From Saururus chinensis (taxonomy: Eukaryota > Streptophyta > Magnoliopsida > Piperales > Saururaceae): a DNA stretch of 64,000 nucleotides. Positions within the stretch are counted from its first letter, which is position 1, and each line of letters opens with the position of its first letter. The stretch lies in the NCBI GenBank assembly GCA_035235625.1, contig CP141148.1, positions 29,513,057 to 29,577,056 on the forward strand, in the 5' to 3' direction. Under the pieces are notes generated by a model. The model was not told the DNA's origin, did not search any database, and worked only from the letters and a program-made list of their open reading frames with translations. The translations under genes were made by a program, and so were the position numbers. Positions 34,955 through 47,013 of the stretch are shown here, piece by piece.

Positions 34955-35605
34955 TTTGAGCGGGTCGGGTTGGGTTTGGATTTATAAGTTCAATTTAAAT
35001 AATTATTTGAACAGGCGGTTTTAGATGATCCAACTCGACCTAACCCATTAAGGTTATAAATATATATTTTAAATTTTAAAAAATAATAGATATAATATTA
35101 AAAAAAATTATAAAAATAATATTTTATATTTGGTATTATTTTTTGCAATGTAGGCACTTATGTAGCTTTTTTTTAAAAAAATTTTGTAATAATTTTATCT
35201 TTTTGAATGACAAAATCAGTACTCATCCTCGGTGTAAAAGGATAAAAATAGTCAATACATTGTATTGAATTTGTCTTTTAGAATATACTGATTTTGTCAT
35301 TTTAAAGAATAAAATTATAAAAAAATTTAGAAAAAGACATGCTTACTAACGCCTAGCTAGCATCTGCATGGTAAAAAGCAATACCATATTAGTAAATAAT
35401 TTTTCCTCCGTTATTTTAGTAATTATTTTTTTAATATTATTCATATAATTTTTTTAAAAAAATTTCTTTGTATTTTGATAAAACCCAACCCTAATGAGTC
35501 AAGTTTGGGTTTTCAAATTTAGCCTGAAAATTTGGATTTACCATTTCTTAAACAGTATCAGGTTTGGGTTGGGCAAAACCCATCCCGGTGGCATTCCTAC
35601 CCAAA
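34955..35605. repeat. Diverged Mutator-like MITE relative upstream of the JJJ1-like gene
   Basis: It shares GGGTCGGGTTTGGGTTT-type blocks, the TTAAGGTTATAAATATA stretch and the TACCATTTCTTAAA...GGTGGCATTCC end with 6240-6567. The centre (about 35108-35460) holds additional AT-rich sequence with an inverted pair (AATGACAAAATCAGTA / TACTGATTTTGTCATT), likely a nested insertion. Its edge is about 190 bp upstream of the start codon. Confidence 0.5.
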
Positions 35606-35779
35606 TGGTGGCTAGTAGAGTAGGCAATGTTAGAATAGACAAATTTGGTGAATTGAAAGAGCATGGCCTCAAGACAAAAATTTTCAAAGACATGGTAGGA
35701 TGTGCAATTATGTAGGACCCAAGAGCATTCACCTCATTTGATGTGCTTAAAAATTTATGGCAAGTGGTTTTGTATGAAA

Positions 35780-35877
35780 AATATATTTCATTTGTCTTAA
35801 AAAAATAGCTTAATTTAAAAATTAATTTATTTTAAAAAATAAATAAATAGACCTATTAATGTGAAACAAAGGGAGTA
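35780..35877. repeat. Short MITE-like remnant
   Basis: TTCATTTGTCTTAAAAAAATAG opens it and CCTATTAATGTGAAACAAAG with GGGAGTA closes it, as in the TACTCCCTCCGTCC family but shortened. Confidence 0.4.
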
Positions 35878-37659
35878 TTATAGCATGTGTAGTGCAATTG
35901 TGCAAGACCCAAAAAACATTTGCCTCTTCTCCTTGCCCTTAGGGCTAATTTTCTCTTCTCCATGGTGGCTCATCTCTTTGATATTTGTATTTTACGTATT
36001 AAGGTTGCGAAATTCAATATTTAAGCATAATTGGAGATTTTTTGTGACTTTGGCTTGTATTTTATTACTTTTATTTACATCCCTTTTATAAAATTATCTT
36101 TATATGTTCATTTTAAAAAAAATTATCATGCAAAATATGTGCTTTATATTCTATAAAACTAGTATAGTTTTGTAACACCCCGAGTTTTCATTCACATATG
36201 CATGTGGCAATGCTAACTCAAAGTGTTAACTTGCCAAGCCAATATCACAACACATAAATAAATAACCTACTAAAGCAAAAACTTCATTAACCAGGATCTT
36301 GGCTTAGCCAAATGAAAGTACTATAACATAATAAAATAACATGATCAGATATCTGATAATAACACAGTGCCTTATTACAATTTAGCAAGAAGTAAATAAA
36401 CTAAAATCCTACTGGCTGTGGAGAATCTACCCTACTAATTCTGGGTAACTCCTGCTAAGAAAAACTCCTATTTTGAAATTGGTGCTGATCCTACATCAAA
36501 AGATGCATGAGTGTTTCTACAAATACTCAGTAGGTGGCATGAAAAACTACCCTAAAACATAAGATTATGATAATGTACCAAACAGTAGAAATAAATTGTA
36601 AACACAATGCAAAACATCCTGTAGAAGGCATGGCATAAAGGTAATATATAGAGTAATGATTATCAAATAAACCACACTCCTAAACTAGCAACTAATGCAA
36701 ACTTACATGACTCAACTGATATCTACAACGTTTAGAAAACAACTCATTTATTGTCATCTGAAAAATTGACTCCTGTTCACAAGGAGTACTACACATAAGC
36801 AGGGAAATCCTAACATCCTTAGGGATCCACTTGGATTAGCCATGGGTCTAGAGATGCAGGTACCAGCTATGCTCATGGACACACTGGCCAGAGGTAAGTG
36901 AGCCTTCCATGATGCTTAAAAACTTGGGTTGCGCATTTGCAGGGAATGGAGACCGCGAATGTCTGAAAGATTACCGCCATGGATATTGTTGTGAACTAAC
37001 ATAATGCTGAATGAACATATGACTTAATGCATCCAAAGATTTGATACTAATCACAACCTATCATGCATGCAACTGACTCTTATGATTGGCAAGATAATAG
37101 GCAGATTTAGATTTAAACATGTGAACTAATCAACATGACAAGGACTCAAACTTATGCTGAGATGAACTGACCAATTCAACATTATAATGAAAAAGAATTG
37201 GGGTTGAGATGAACATCTCAAGTCAGCCACCTAACATGACAAATTCAGGCTGATACAACCATCAACATTCAACTTTAGGTACATCACAATCAAGGCTAAA
37301 ATTCAGAGACATCATAAGCTGAATTCTAGAGGCATCTCAAGCTAAAATTCAAAGACAACATAGGCTGAAATTCAGAGACTCAATAAATATGAATACATTA
37401 TGAATTAAGACTCAAAAATTAGGGATTCAATCAGCAAGATTACAACCAAAATCAAAGCTGAGAATCAAGTATTAGAAAGACAATAATGCAACCTAAACTA
37501 AAGGCTGAAACTTATGTATTCTCTCAACATGATCATAACATAAATCAAGGCTGAGAATTTGGTATTACTTTAGCCAAAATAGAGCCTAAAATAAGGCTGC
37601 AAAATAGTGATCTAAATAAGCATAAGTAGAGTCTAAACCAATGCTTCAAATTAGGGATT

Positions 37660-37885
37660 TGATTAGCCAAAGTATGGTATGAAGTAAGGCTACAAACCAG
37701 GGAATAAATTGGCCTAAAGTAAAGCCACAAACCAGAGAATAAATTGGCCAAAGTATGGCCTAAAGTAAGGCCACAAACTTGGAAATAAATTGGCCAAAAT
37801 ATAGCCTAAACTAAGGCCACAAACCAAAGAATAAATTGGCCAAAGTATGGCCTAAAATAAGGCCACAAACTAGGGAATGAATTCA
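37660..37885. repeat. 46-bp minisatellite in the solo-LTR-like insertion
   Basis: AAATTGGCC recurs at 37706, 37741, 37787 and 37833, with AAGGCCACAAAC between copies. Confidence 0.85.
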
Positions 37886-37939
37886 GCAGAGTGTATGCCC
37901 AAATCATGGATAATAAATATGACTGGAATAAGAATCATT

Positions 37940-38457
37940 CATGCCTAACATAGGGCTAAGATAGATGACAAAAATCAGCAACATGCTTACATAAGTTAAG
38001 GCTAATCTACTTGACAAAAATCAAAATCGTGCATGCCTAACATAGGGCTAAGATAGAAGACAGAAATCAGCAACATGCTTACCTAAGTTAAGGCTAATCT
38101 ACTTGACAAAAATTAAAATCGTGCATGCCTAACATAGGGCTAAGATAGATGACAGAAATCAGTAACATGCTTACATAAGTTAAGGCTAATCTACTTGACA
38201 AAAATCAAAATCGTGTATGCCTAACATAGATGACAGAAATTAGCAACATGCTTGTATGAATTAAGGCTAATCTATTTTACAAAAATCAGAATCATGCATG
38301 CCTAACATAGGTCTAAGATAGATGACAGAAATCAACAACATACTTGCATGAATTAAGGCTAATCTACTTGACAAAAATCAGAATCATGCATGCCTAACAT
38401 AGGGCTAAGATAGATGACAAAAATTAGCAACATGCTTGCATGAATTAAGGCTAATTC
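37940..38457. repeat. 92-bp minisatellite, six copies
   Basis: CATGCCTAACATAGGGCTAA starts at 37940, 38032, 38124, about 38216, 38297 and 38388. One copy has lost about 11 bp. Confidence 0.9.
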
Positions 38458-39012
38458 ATGACATCAAAAGAAACCTCTAGAACCAGGCTGAATTATATCT
38501 ATCAAAACCTCATGCTTAAGGGTGTAAAAAGAAGTACCTACTTATACCAAGTTGTCCCCAAGGTTCCTAGCTCTTACTCCTATGCTTTTAGGCCTTGAAT
38601 TCAATTTAAAGGTGGCTAATTTGTGCCATCTAACTTGCTGGTTATGGAGGTCCTTGCTGGCTTAAGGAAGATGATGGAAGAGGTGGAGAGAAGAGAGGCT
38701 GAACAATGCCAAAAAGAGCAAGGTCCACCCCCTCCTAATCCTTTTATAAGCACTCCTCCTAGTTCTAGAGTTTTTGGGCCAATGGGAGGGCTGACCTAAT
38801 GTGGGTGGACTCCTCTATAAGAGTCTTATACTTCCCCCCTCCTATTATGATAAGAACTTGAGATAGAGTCCTAAAGACCTCTCCCCTGCTTATGGATTTA
38901 GCCCCCTAGAAAGTAGGGGACGCCCCCTACACTCTAGGGTTGCCCCCTCTATCTTCTTTTGGGTCTCCTACATGTCTTGGACTCTTCCCAACTTATAATA
39001 AACTGATTCCCT

Positions 39013-39228
39013 TAGGACTCCCAACTCCTACCACATGTAGGACTCCCAACTCCAAGCACGATTAGGACTCCCAACTCCAAGCACGATTAGGACATCCAAC
39101 TCCTAGCATGATTAGGACATCCAACTCGAAGCATGAGTAAGACATCCAACTCCTAGCATGAGTAGGACATCCAACTCTTAGCACGATTAGGACATCCAAC
39201 TTCAAGCACAATTAGGACTTCCAACCAA
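39013..39228. repeat. 25-bp minisatellite, about nine copies
   Basis: The unit is TAGGACWYCCAACTCCWAGC followed by five variable bases. It begins at 39013 and is very regular. Confidence 0.9.
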
Positions 39229-39589
39229 AGTTGGACCCTTTAACCCCTGAACCTCCCCTTACACACAAGGGTTGGACCAAAACCTAACCGGTTAACCCAC
39301 AACATAATTGTAGGGTTTGAAAGCAAATATGGGCAGCAAACAGCACACACACAAGCAAAGCAAGGAAATTTTTTTTTACCTAAAATTAGGGGTGTTACAA
39401 GTTCTACCAAGGAGGTTGGAATTTTTTTTTATAAACAAAAAAATCAAAACTTAAAATACAACTTTTAAAACTTATATTAAGTTGTTTTCATGAAAATTCT
39501 TCTTATTAGTGGCTAAATTCTTCTACAATTTATAAATTACCATATTCAATTTGGGAGTGTGGTCCATTGTGGAAATTGATTTGATCTTC

Positions 39590-40060
39590 TACTAAACCAC
39601 TGATGTCACCATTGATCTATCGATGGGGTGTTGATGGTTGGAGAAGACAAACAATTCCTTGCACTGACGTGCCAAAGTCATTTGTTGTACCGAACCATGG
39701 GCACCATCAAAGGGGTCAATGTGTTGATGATCATGTCAAGGCTAAGGTAGGTTGGGCCTTTTCAATGTCGGTAGGGACTAATGTGTCAATGGTGGTATCG
39801 ATGTCCATTAGCACCATCACTAACATGTCCATGGTATAGCCAATGAAACTTCAGTTCGTGTTTTAAATGTGAAGTTTTCAACAATGTTCTTGATACTAAT
39901 GATGTCGAGGAAGAACATGGGAAAGCGAGGACGAAATGAAGAGGGCTTATCCACACCTTTTCGTGTCCATTTGGACTACAAACTTTGAGGACAAAGTTTC
40001 TTCTTAAGGTGAGTAGGATATTACACCTTCGATTTTTCTTTAATTTTTTGGTAATTTTAG
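39590..40060 (+). pseudogene. Possible 3' end remnant of a gypsy retroelement
   Basis: Near 39985 the plus strand encodes WTTNFEDKVSS, followed by a purine-rich GGTGAGTAGGA and TATTACACC, which resembles a pol end, polypurine tract and LTR start. Nothing else is intact. Weak call. Confidence 0.3.
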
Positions 40061-40689
40061 GGTTTAATTTTGATCAAGTTAAATGTAGAATCGGGCAAGT
40101 GGGTACATGAACCTTAGCTAGGCAAGCCGTACATCAGACAAGTTTGGTAGCCCATCCAACAAATAGTGTGTGGTGTCAAGTTTGAGGATTGACTCAAATT
40201 TGATGGTGCACATAACCTAAATGACAAATTAGTTTATGCTTTTTTCCACCATAGGATCTCAATATGAAGACTCATGATGCTTTGCCATGGAAGGCCGTAT
40301 CGGTGGATATGGCCCTGTATTGGTCGAGACCGATACAGATACAAGGGGTGGTATCCCCCCCCCACAAAAAGCCGATACGTATTGACCGTACCATATCGAT
40401 ATGTATCAATATAGTATTAAAAAAATTATTTTAAAAAATATTTTTTATTTTAAAAAATAAATTAATTTTTTTCCTTAAAAAGAAAAACACAATTCAAATC
40501 CAACTTCTTTGAAAGTTTAAGTTTTTTTTATTTTAAAAATAATATTTTTAAAGTTATATGAGATCAACACAAGTAGGTCCATTCAATTTACATAATTATG
40601 TTTTTTACATATGGTGCTCCACAATTATGCATTTATTTAAACGTATAAATGTGACTTATATTAAGCATATTATTTGGTTTTAAAATAGG

Positions 40690-42262
40690 AAAATTTGTTT
40701 AATTAATATTTTAAAAAAACTTATTTACCAATTTGGACTACTTTGGGAACTTTTTGCCACATAGGCGCCAGCCAAGCAGTTGGCGCCTGCGTGTCATTTT
40801 TTTTTTAAATTTTTAGTTGATTTCGTCCTTTAGAAGGACGAAATTGGTTTTAAGTTGATTTCGTCCTTCTAAAGGATGAAATCGGTTAATGGTTCATATT
40901 ATATAACCCAATTTCGTCCTTTAGAAGGACGAAATCTCCTTCCGCCGTTAATGTACCAAAATAATTTCATCCTTTTAACGGACAGAATCACGTAACTTAC
41001 ACTAGGACGAAATCACATGAATTTAAAAAAATATGCTACAAAATTACGTCACGAAGTCACTTCCGTGAATTTGTCCTCCCGTGAATTAAGGGGATTTATC
41101 TGTTGAAGGTGTGTGAATTTTAAAAATTAAAAATTCTCAATGACTCATCTACCAATTTGAAAGTTTTCACAATTTGAAACTCGATCAACACGAACGGGAG
41201 TAGTACTCTGGAAGTAAATTTCCACAAATTTATTCTTCACCAATTTGCAAGGCATATTTCCTACTAGTAGAAAGAGAATGTGCAGCATAAGGGATGTGCA
41301 ACATTGATGACAACATTAATGTTCATTGGAAAAATTTTAAAAAGTAGAAAGAAAAATAAAGTGAATGTGCAGCATTAATGGCAACAATGCTGCCATATTG
41401 GAGAAGGGTAACAATGGAGGATGCATGGCATAAAGGGATTTCATTGTTTCTCATCGTTCAAAACGACGAAATCACCATACTTACACGGATCTGCAGCTAC
41501 TATGACAAAAAACACATACATGCTATGACAAAAAATACATAAAGTGAACATTAACACATACATGCTATGACAAAAAAATACATACAGTGAACATTACTAC
41601 AAGATTTAATTCTTTTAAATCTTCCATATCCACCCTCCTCCTACCCACCTTTATCAGATGCACCCCCTCTAAATGCAGGCCCAGTTCTAAACATGGCAGA
41701 CCCACCGTTCTGGAAGTTGACTGGCGGCAGGAAGGTCTCAAGAGTGAGCCACTGTTGAGCTCCGCCCATTTTTCTCTCCATGCCCACCTACCCCTCACCC
41801 CTTTCCGGCCCTGGCCCCGATCCCACCAACCCCAACTAGGACCCAGACAACTTCCTCTCTGACCTGATAGAGCTTGATACTTTGGACTTCAGTAACAAAG
41901 ACTTTATCTTTGTTATCTTCTAAAGGACGAAATCATTTGGTCTCAGAAGCTAACGACAGAAGAATTGGCCAAGTGCGGCAATTTTGTCCTCTAGAAGGAC
42001 AAAATCAGTTTTAAATTAATTTCGTCATTCTAAAGGACAAAATCAGGTTAAGAAATCAGGTTAAGAAATTGGGTTAAGTAAACTCTTAATTAATTTCTTC
42101 CTTTAGAAGGATAAAATCAACTTAAAACTAATTTTGTCCTTTGAAAGGACAAAATCAACTAAAAATAAAAAAATGTCACGCAGGCGCCAACCAATGGCAA
42201 AAAGTAATACCACCTTGGGAAATATAGTCCAAATTGGTAAATAAGTTTTTTAAAATATTAAT
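40690..42262. mobile_element. Fold-back element with long inverted ends and repeated small hairpins
   Basis: The left end TTATTTACCAATTTGGACTA and the inverse of the right end match over well over 100 bp, including GGCGCC and TGCGTGTCAT/TGCGTGACAT stretches. Both arms carry a string of near-palindromes, ATTTCGTCCTTTAGAAGGAC and variants, at about 40820, 40859, 40911, 41983, 42023, 42092 and 42131. The centre holds unique GC-richer sequence (41590-41900). No transposase was seen. A Mutator-like type is likely but the target duplication is not clear. Confidence 0.65.
41694..41920 (+). pseudogene. Possible captured gene fragment inside the fold-back element
   Basis: From ATG at about 41694 one frame reads MADPPFWKLTGGRKVSRVSH, a stop, a Pro-rich stretch, a second stop, then DNFLSDLIELDTLDFSNKDF. 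The even amino-acid composition in one frame, unlike the AT-rich arms, suggests host coding sequence. I do not recognise the family. Confidence 0.3.
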
Positions 42263-42660
42263 TAAATAATTTTTTTTTTAAAATAAACTAATTTTAGAAC
42301 ACTTAATATGGGAAAAAAAGAGTAATAATTTATATGGGACGGAGAGTATAATAGTGTATGGTTCCAAATAAACTAATTTTAGAATACCCGTATTGAGCAT
42401 TTTACCATCTTATTATGCTCTAAAAGAAATATTATAATAATATATTATTAATTATAATATTTTTTAATGTTTATAAAAAAGTTTATGCCCGTTTTGGCGT
42501 GTACTAAATGTACCATCGATGTGTACCTGTCTTTATAGTCATCGATACTGCTATTTGTATTGATAAGGTATTTTAATAAATTTTTTGTTAATAATCATGA
42601 GGAGAGTTTTTGTTTTTTTAAAATGATGACGTAATTGTTTGGGTCTGGTCTACCCACGGC
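42263..42660. other. AT-rich flank with MITE end remnant
   Basis: Contains TATGGGACGGAGAGTATA near 42340, the end of a TACTCCCTCCGTCC-type repeat. No gene. Confidence 0.4.
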
Positions 42661-44249
42661 TCAACCAGGTTGACCCAGGCCAGCCACCATTCCGGGTCGG
42701 GGTTTCGGCCGAGTTTTAGAATATCGGTGTCGGGACTTCCCTCTTGTGCGCCGTTGTCTCATTTCGCCGGCGGTGTCCGTCGCCATTATCTTACCGGTCA
42801 GGCCTTCCACTCTCTCTCCCTCGCCATCGATCCCTCTCTCTTTGTACCCTGTAGACTGCGAGCGTGTGTTTCGGGTTTATTACATCTGAGAAAACCAGAT
42901 CTTTACTTCGTTCTCTGTATTCTCTTCGCCTTTGGTTCTGCTGCTAATGGGTCGAAATTGATAGTAGTCTCTATCTGGACTTCCATTTCCAGATATGATC
43001 CGGACAACTAAGTGGCCAGAAGGTTGACCATGTCGTCGTCTATGGTGTTCGCGAAAGCGGTAGAGACAGTGAGTTGATGAATTACAGTTTCTATCTTCGA
43101 GGTCCGTATATAACTTATTAAACTGTAAGTATGTTCTTTTTGCACCGTGTTTTTGAAATTTCACTTGTGCATTAATTAAGATTAAAAATTGGGAGAGAAG
43201 TATGTTGAGGAAATTGCTTATGGACTCTAATTGGGATGAATGCATTTAAATAATGTTGACTCTGTAGGTTGATTGCTAAAGATTTTTTTTTATTGGACTG
43301 GAATTTAAGCAGTGATTTGTGAATTATTTCTCAAAGGGAGGAAATTTGTTGGGTGTAACGTCAATGGAGACGGCCAAAATACACTACTCAGTGTGCAGAA
43401 CTTACAAAAGTAGTCTTTCTGTAAATTCAATGTGATTGTCTTGCCCAATTCACTTTTATCGTATTTATAATTAATGATACTGATGGTGAGTGATTGTTCA
43501 GAAAATTGCGGGTTAAATACAATGACAAATGTTTACCATCTGGGTGTGAGTCGTGGAAGGTGTTCCACCCCTTGTACCATACCAGTAATAGCCAATATGA
43601 GTACGTACAGGCGGATATGCACCCGTATCAACTGGTACAGGCTTCCATGGGTGATATTGGGTTCGTTCAGTTAGTCCAGTAAATAGAGGCCTGTTTAGGT
43701 GAGCTTGGGCTAACGCGCAACTGCCTGGGTGAGCTTGGGCTAACGCGCAACTGCCTGAGCCCAGGCATTGCGAGCCATCAGATTTAGGTCCAACGGCTCA
43801 TGTTACTTAGGGGGCATTTAAGCCTTGAGTAATGCAAGCTGTTGGATCTAAATCCGATGGCTTGCAGAGCCCACCAAAACTTTTTCTCTGTAAATATTTC
43901 AAGATAGTAATACTGAAGGCTTTGTCTCTGGTTTTCCTTGGGCATCCCTGGTATGAGCTGAAGAAATTATATCCTTACATCACAGTCTAATGATAGTTTT
44001 TATTTCAACTTTTTTTTCAGAAAAATATCCAGATTGCTTTTCTTGTTTGGAAAAAAGATATGGTCAAATTGTGTCCCAGATTCTATGTTCTGCCGCAGAA
44101 ACTTTATTTATACTTAAAATCTCTGCTATTTTAAATTTTTTTGGCTCTTTCTGTTTAAACAATGTACTGGAGATTTTCTTGTTTTTGCATAATGTTGTCA
44201 AAGGTCTTGTAACTAAATTGGTGATCTGTTATGAATATGACAGGTATGC
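42661..44249 (+). promoter_or_regulatory. Promoter and spliced 5' UTR region of the PPR gene (inferred)
   Basis: GC-richer sequence at 42670-43060 looks like a transcribed leader. A donor-like GTGAGT follows GAGACA near 43067. An acceptor TGACAG lies just before the PPR start codon at 44250. The exact transcript ends cannot be read from the sequence. Confidence 0.4.
43690..43880. repeat. Small fold-back repeat with a 30-bp tandem duplication
   Basis: GAGCCATCAGATTTAGGTCC (from about 43771) pairs with the inverse of GGATCTAAATCCGATGGCTT (from about 43843). In front of it, GTGAGCTTGGGCTAACGCGC is directly repeated at 43699 and 43729. Confidence 0.7.
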
Positions 44250-46028
44250 ATGGCTGTTGCACTGAAGAATCAGAAGGTTTTTTTAACCTCTTCTCGCCAA
44301 TTGGTGTCATTCTGCACCTGGGTTTCTCCACATTTTTCATTTCAAGATGATCAAGATCCCATTCTCACCACCATTTCCCAAGCCATCCAAAACGCACCCC
44401 ACAAAACCTTGGATTCCTCTCTCAAGAAACTTCTCCCTTGCCTATCACATTCCCACATAACTTCTCTCATTGTTGACAATCCATTCTCTCTTTCCCCCCA
44501 CTCTATTCTTCAATTTTTCAAGTGGGTCTCTTCACAAAGTGGCTTTCGGCTAACTCTTCAAGGCTATTGTACCATGGCTCATTTCCTTTGCACTCACAAA
44601 ATGCCTTCTGATGCCCAAGCTGTGCTGCAATTCGTTGTCTCCCGAAAGGGGAAGGATTCTATCCAGTCGGTCTTCAATGCTATTCTTGAGACGAGTGGGA
44701 CTCAACAACTTGATTTGATTTTTGATGTGTTGATGAATGCATATATTGGTTTGGGTTTCACTTCAGATGCTATTCAGTGCGTGAGATTGTTGTGGAGACA
44801 TGGTTATCAACTTCCATTTCATACATGTCGTCACTTACTTGATCTTTTAATGAAGTGTGGTACGCTTTCTGCTTCATGGGCATTTTATTTAGAGATCTTG
44901 GATTATGGTTTTCCGCCAAATGTATGCATGTTTAATATATTTATGAATAGTTTTTGTAAAGAAAGAAGAGTAAGAGAAGCCCATCTTGTTTTTGATGATA
45001 TTGGGCGACATGGAGTTTTTCCTACTGTTGTTAGTTATAACACACTAATAAATGGATATTGTAAGGCAGGGAATCTAATGGCTGGTTTTGCTATGAAACA
45101 AAATATGTTAAAACGGGGAATGTTACCAGATGTTTTTACTTATAGTGTTCTGATTGATGCTTTATGCAAAGAAAGTCGGATGGATGAAGCAAATGAGATG
45201 TTTGAGCATATATGTAACAGAGGTTTGGTACCCAATGCTGTTGTTTTCACTACTTTGATTGATGGACATTGCAAGAGTGGGAAAATTGCATCTGTCATGG
45301 AGATTTATCACAACATGCTGAAGAAGGGAATGAAACCTGATCTAATAACTTATAATGCAGTTGTTAATGGACTTTGCAGAGCTGGTGATACAAAAGAAGC
45401 AAAAGTAGTTATTAATGAGATGAAGAATAGGGGGTTCACACCTGATAAGGTTACTTACACTACACTTCTAGATGGTTTTTGCAAGGAGGGAGATATATTT
45501 GCAGCAACTGAAATTAAGGGAGTGATGGTTCGTGAAGGTATTAAATTAGATAATGTGGCCTATACAGCTCTTGTTACAGGGTTGTCCAGAGAAGGCCAAG
45601 TGATTGAAGCGGAGAAATTATTAAAAGAAATGATGAGAGTGGGCATTAAACCAGATGATGCCACTTACACTATGGTCATAGATGGGTATTGTAGGAAAGG
45701 GGATGTGAAGACAGGCTTTAAATTGTTCAAGGAGATGCAAACACATGGGCATGTGCCTGGTGTTGTAACATATAATGTGGTCTTGAATGGGTTTTGTAGA
45801 TTAGGTCAAATGAAAAATGCAAAAATGTTACTTAATGCAATGATCAATTTAGGAGTTAAGCCGGATGATATTACATACAATATTCTTTTGGAAGGGCATT
45901 GGAAGAGTGGTGAAACAATGGACCTTGAGAAAATTCGCAGTGAGAAGGGTTTGATTTCAGACTTTGCAGCTTATACTTATCTTATCATGGAAATTAAGAA
46001 GAAAAGCAAGAATGAGAGGATTTTATGA
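44250..46028 (+). CDS. P-class pentatricopeptide repeat protein, At1g09680-like
   Basis: PPR proteins bind organelle RNA one base per repeat and act in RNA stability, processing or translation. This is a single exon of 592 aa. The N-terminal 30 residues (MAVALKNQKVFLTSSRQLVS) are basic and hydroxylated with few acids, fitting a mitochondrial or plastid transit peptide. After a linker, about ten 35-residue P-type repeats run from roughly residue 215 to 570, for example VVSYNTLINGYCKAGNLMAG, DVFTYSVLIDALCKESRMDE and GVVTYNVVLNGFCRLGQMKN. No E, DYW or SMR domain follows. Length and repeat order match Arabidopsis At1g09680 as I know it. An AG acceptor immediately before the ATG suggests the start codon lies near the beginning of an exon. 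The exact RNA target is unknown. Confidence 0.92.
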   Translation: MAVALKNQKVFLTSSRQLVSFCTWVSPHFSFQDDQDPILTTISQAIQNAPHKTLDSSLKKLLPCLSHSHITSLIVDNPFSLSPHSILQFFKWVSSQSGFRLTLQGYCTMAHFLCTHKMPSDAQAVLQFVVSRKGKDSIQSVFNAILETSGTQQLDLIFDVLMNAYIGLGFTSDAIQCVRLLWRHGYQLPFHTCRHLLDLLMKCGTLSASWAFYLEILDYGFPPNVCMFNIFMNSFCKERRVREAHLVFDDIGRHGVFPTVVSYNTLINGYCKAGNLMAGFAMKQNMLKRGMLPDVFTYSVLIDALCKESRMDEANEMFEHICNRGLVPNAVVFTTLIDGHCKSGKIASVMEIYHNMLKKGMKPDLITYNAVVNGLCRAGDTKEAKVVINEMKNRGFTPDKVTYTTLLDGFCKEGDIFAATEIKGVMVREGIKLDNVAYTALVTGLSREGQVIEAEKLLKEMMRVGIKPDDATYTMVIDGYCRKGDVKTGFKLFKEMQTHGHVPGVVTYNVVLNGFCRLGQMKNAKMLLNAMINLGVKPDDITYNILLEGHWKSGETMDLEKIRSEKGLISDFAAYTYLIMEIKKKSKNERIL

Positions 46029-46920
46029 GTATCAGTTATAATTTATTGCCTAACATTACTCCCACGAAGTATATTTGAGAATGTAGGGGTGAAAGTTCCA
46101 TTTCAATTATAAGGGCAAAACTTTAGATTAAAGATTATCAGATTTGGAGTGATTCCATTCTAAGGTAACTTGTATTAATGTGATTTAATACTGCTGGAAG
46201 CCATAGCCATGGGAAAATTCATACTCAAATTTGTATTTTACAGACAACTTTAGATTTCAGGCTGCTGGTCTATTTTCTTCGGGACACAATTTAAGAATGA
46301 AAGATTAGACAAATTTTGGTTGTTGTTAAGAGTTAGCTCTGAAGATCAACTCAAAATATTAAATTGGACAAGGCTGCTGCCTGACAGCAGAAAATATTAT
46401 AGAGGCGTAAGGAAGACATTCAGTGGTTCAAATCACAACACTTATTTTCTGGCTCCCTACTTATAAATGAAGTTGAGTTCAGGCACAGTGATTCTCATAA
46501 AATTGAGTGGCTGGATATTCAGCATGACCATCTGAATTTAAACAACCAGGTTTGTTGTTTATTTTGTGATTATCCTATGATGAATTCTAATTTGTATTTT
46601 GATAGAGAAAAAGATATTCATTTTAGCCTTCTGTATTGATTTTTGTTCAATTTACTTCCAACAGGCACATAATTTTGAAAAATTTTAGTCTAAGATTTTG
46701 TGCAATTCTACTAATTGATGAAAAGTTTTTTGTTTAACCTTTAACGCATATCTATATAGATGACAGATTTATATATTAGTAGATACCATGTTCTGCTATA
46801 TAGCGATTTTTCTGAGATCTATGTTGTGTCTGGTGTCTTTTATAATTTCACGCTTGATGTAGTCTAATGATTATTTTTTGAAAATCTGTAGGTGAAATGG
46901 CATGTTCTATATTTCAATAT

Positions 46921-47013
46921 GAGGTTTCCTGCCTGAGACAAAAGTTATCTGGACGTTAGAAGAGATATTTAATTGTATAGAGGTTTCCTGCCTGAGACAA
47001 AAGTTATCTGGAG
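46921..47013. repeat. Direct duplication of 34 bp with 59-bp period
   Basis: GAGGTTTCCTGCCTGAGACA and the following 13 bases occur at 46921 and 46980 without change. Confidence 0.9.

Larger units (their letters stand above)
36171..39399 (-). mobile_element. Solo-LTR-like insertion (3.2 kb)
   Basis: It starts TGTAACACCCCGAG and ends AGGGGTGTTACA, flanked by AGTTT (36166-36170) and AGTTC (39400-39404), a 5-bp duplication with one difference. The orientation is inferred from ACTCAGTAGGTGG near 36525, the inverse of the CCACCTACTGAGT motif seen in the 8842 insertion. It has no coding capacity and carries three minisatellites. Confidence 0.65.

Noticed and set aside
37940-38457. Regular repeats that could suggest a CRISPR-like array.
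   Set aside because: The 92-bp units are repeats throughout, without unique spacers, in a plant retroelement; it is a minisatellite.
44155-44340. Minus-strand frame across the PPR start.
   Set aside because: It is a shadow of the PPR coding exon.
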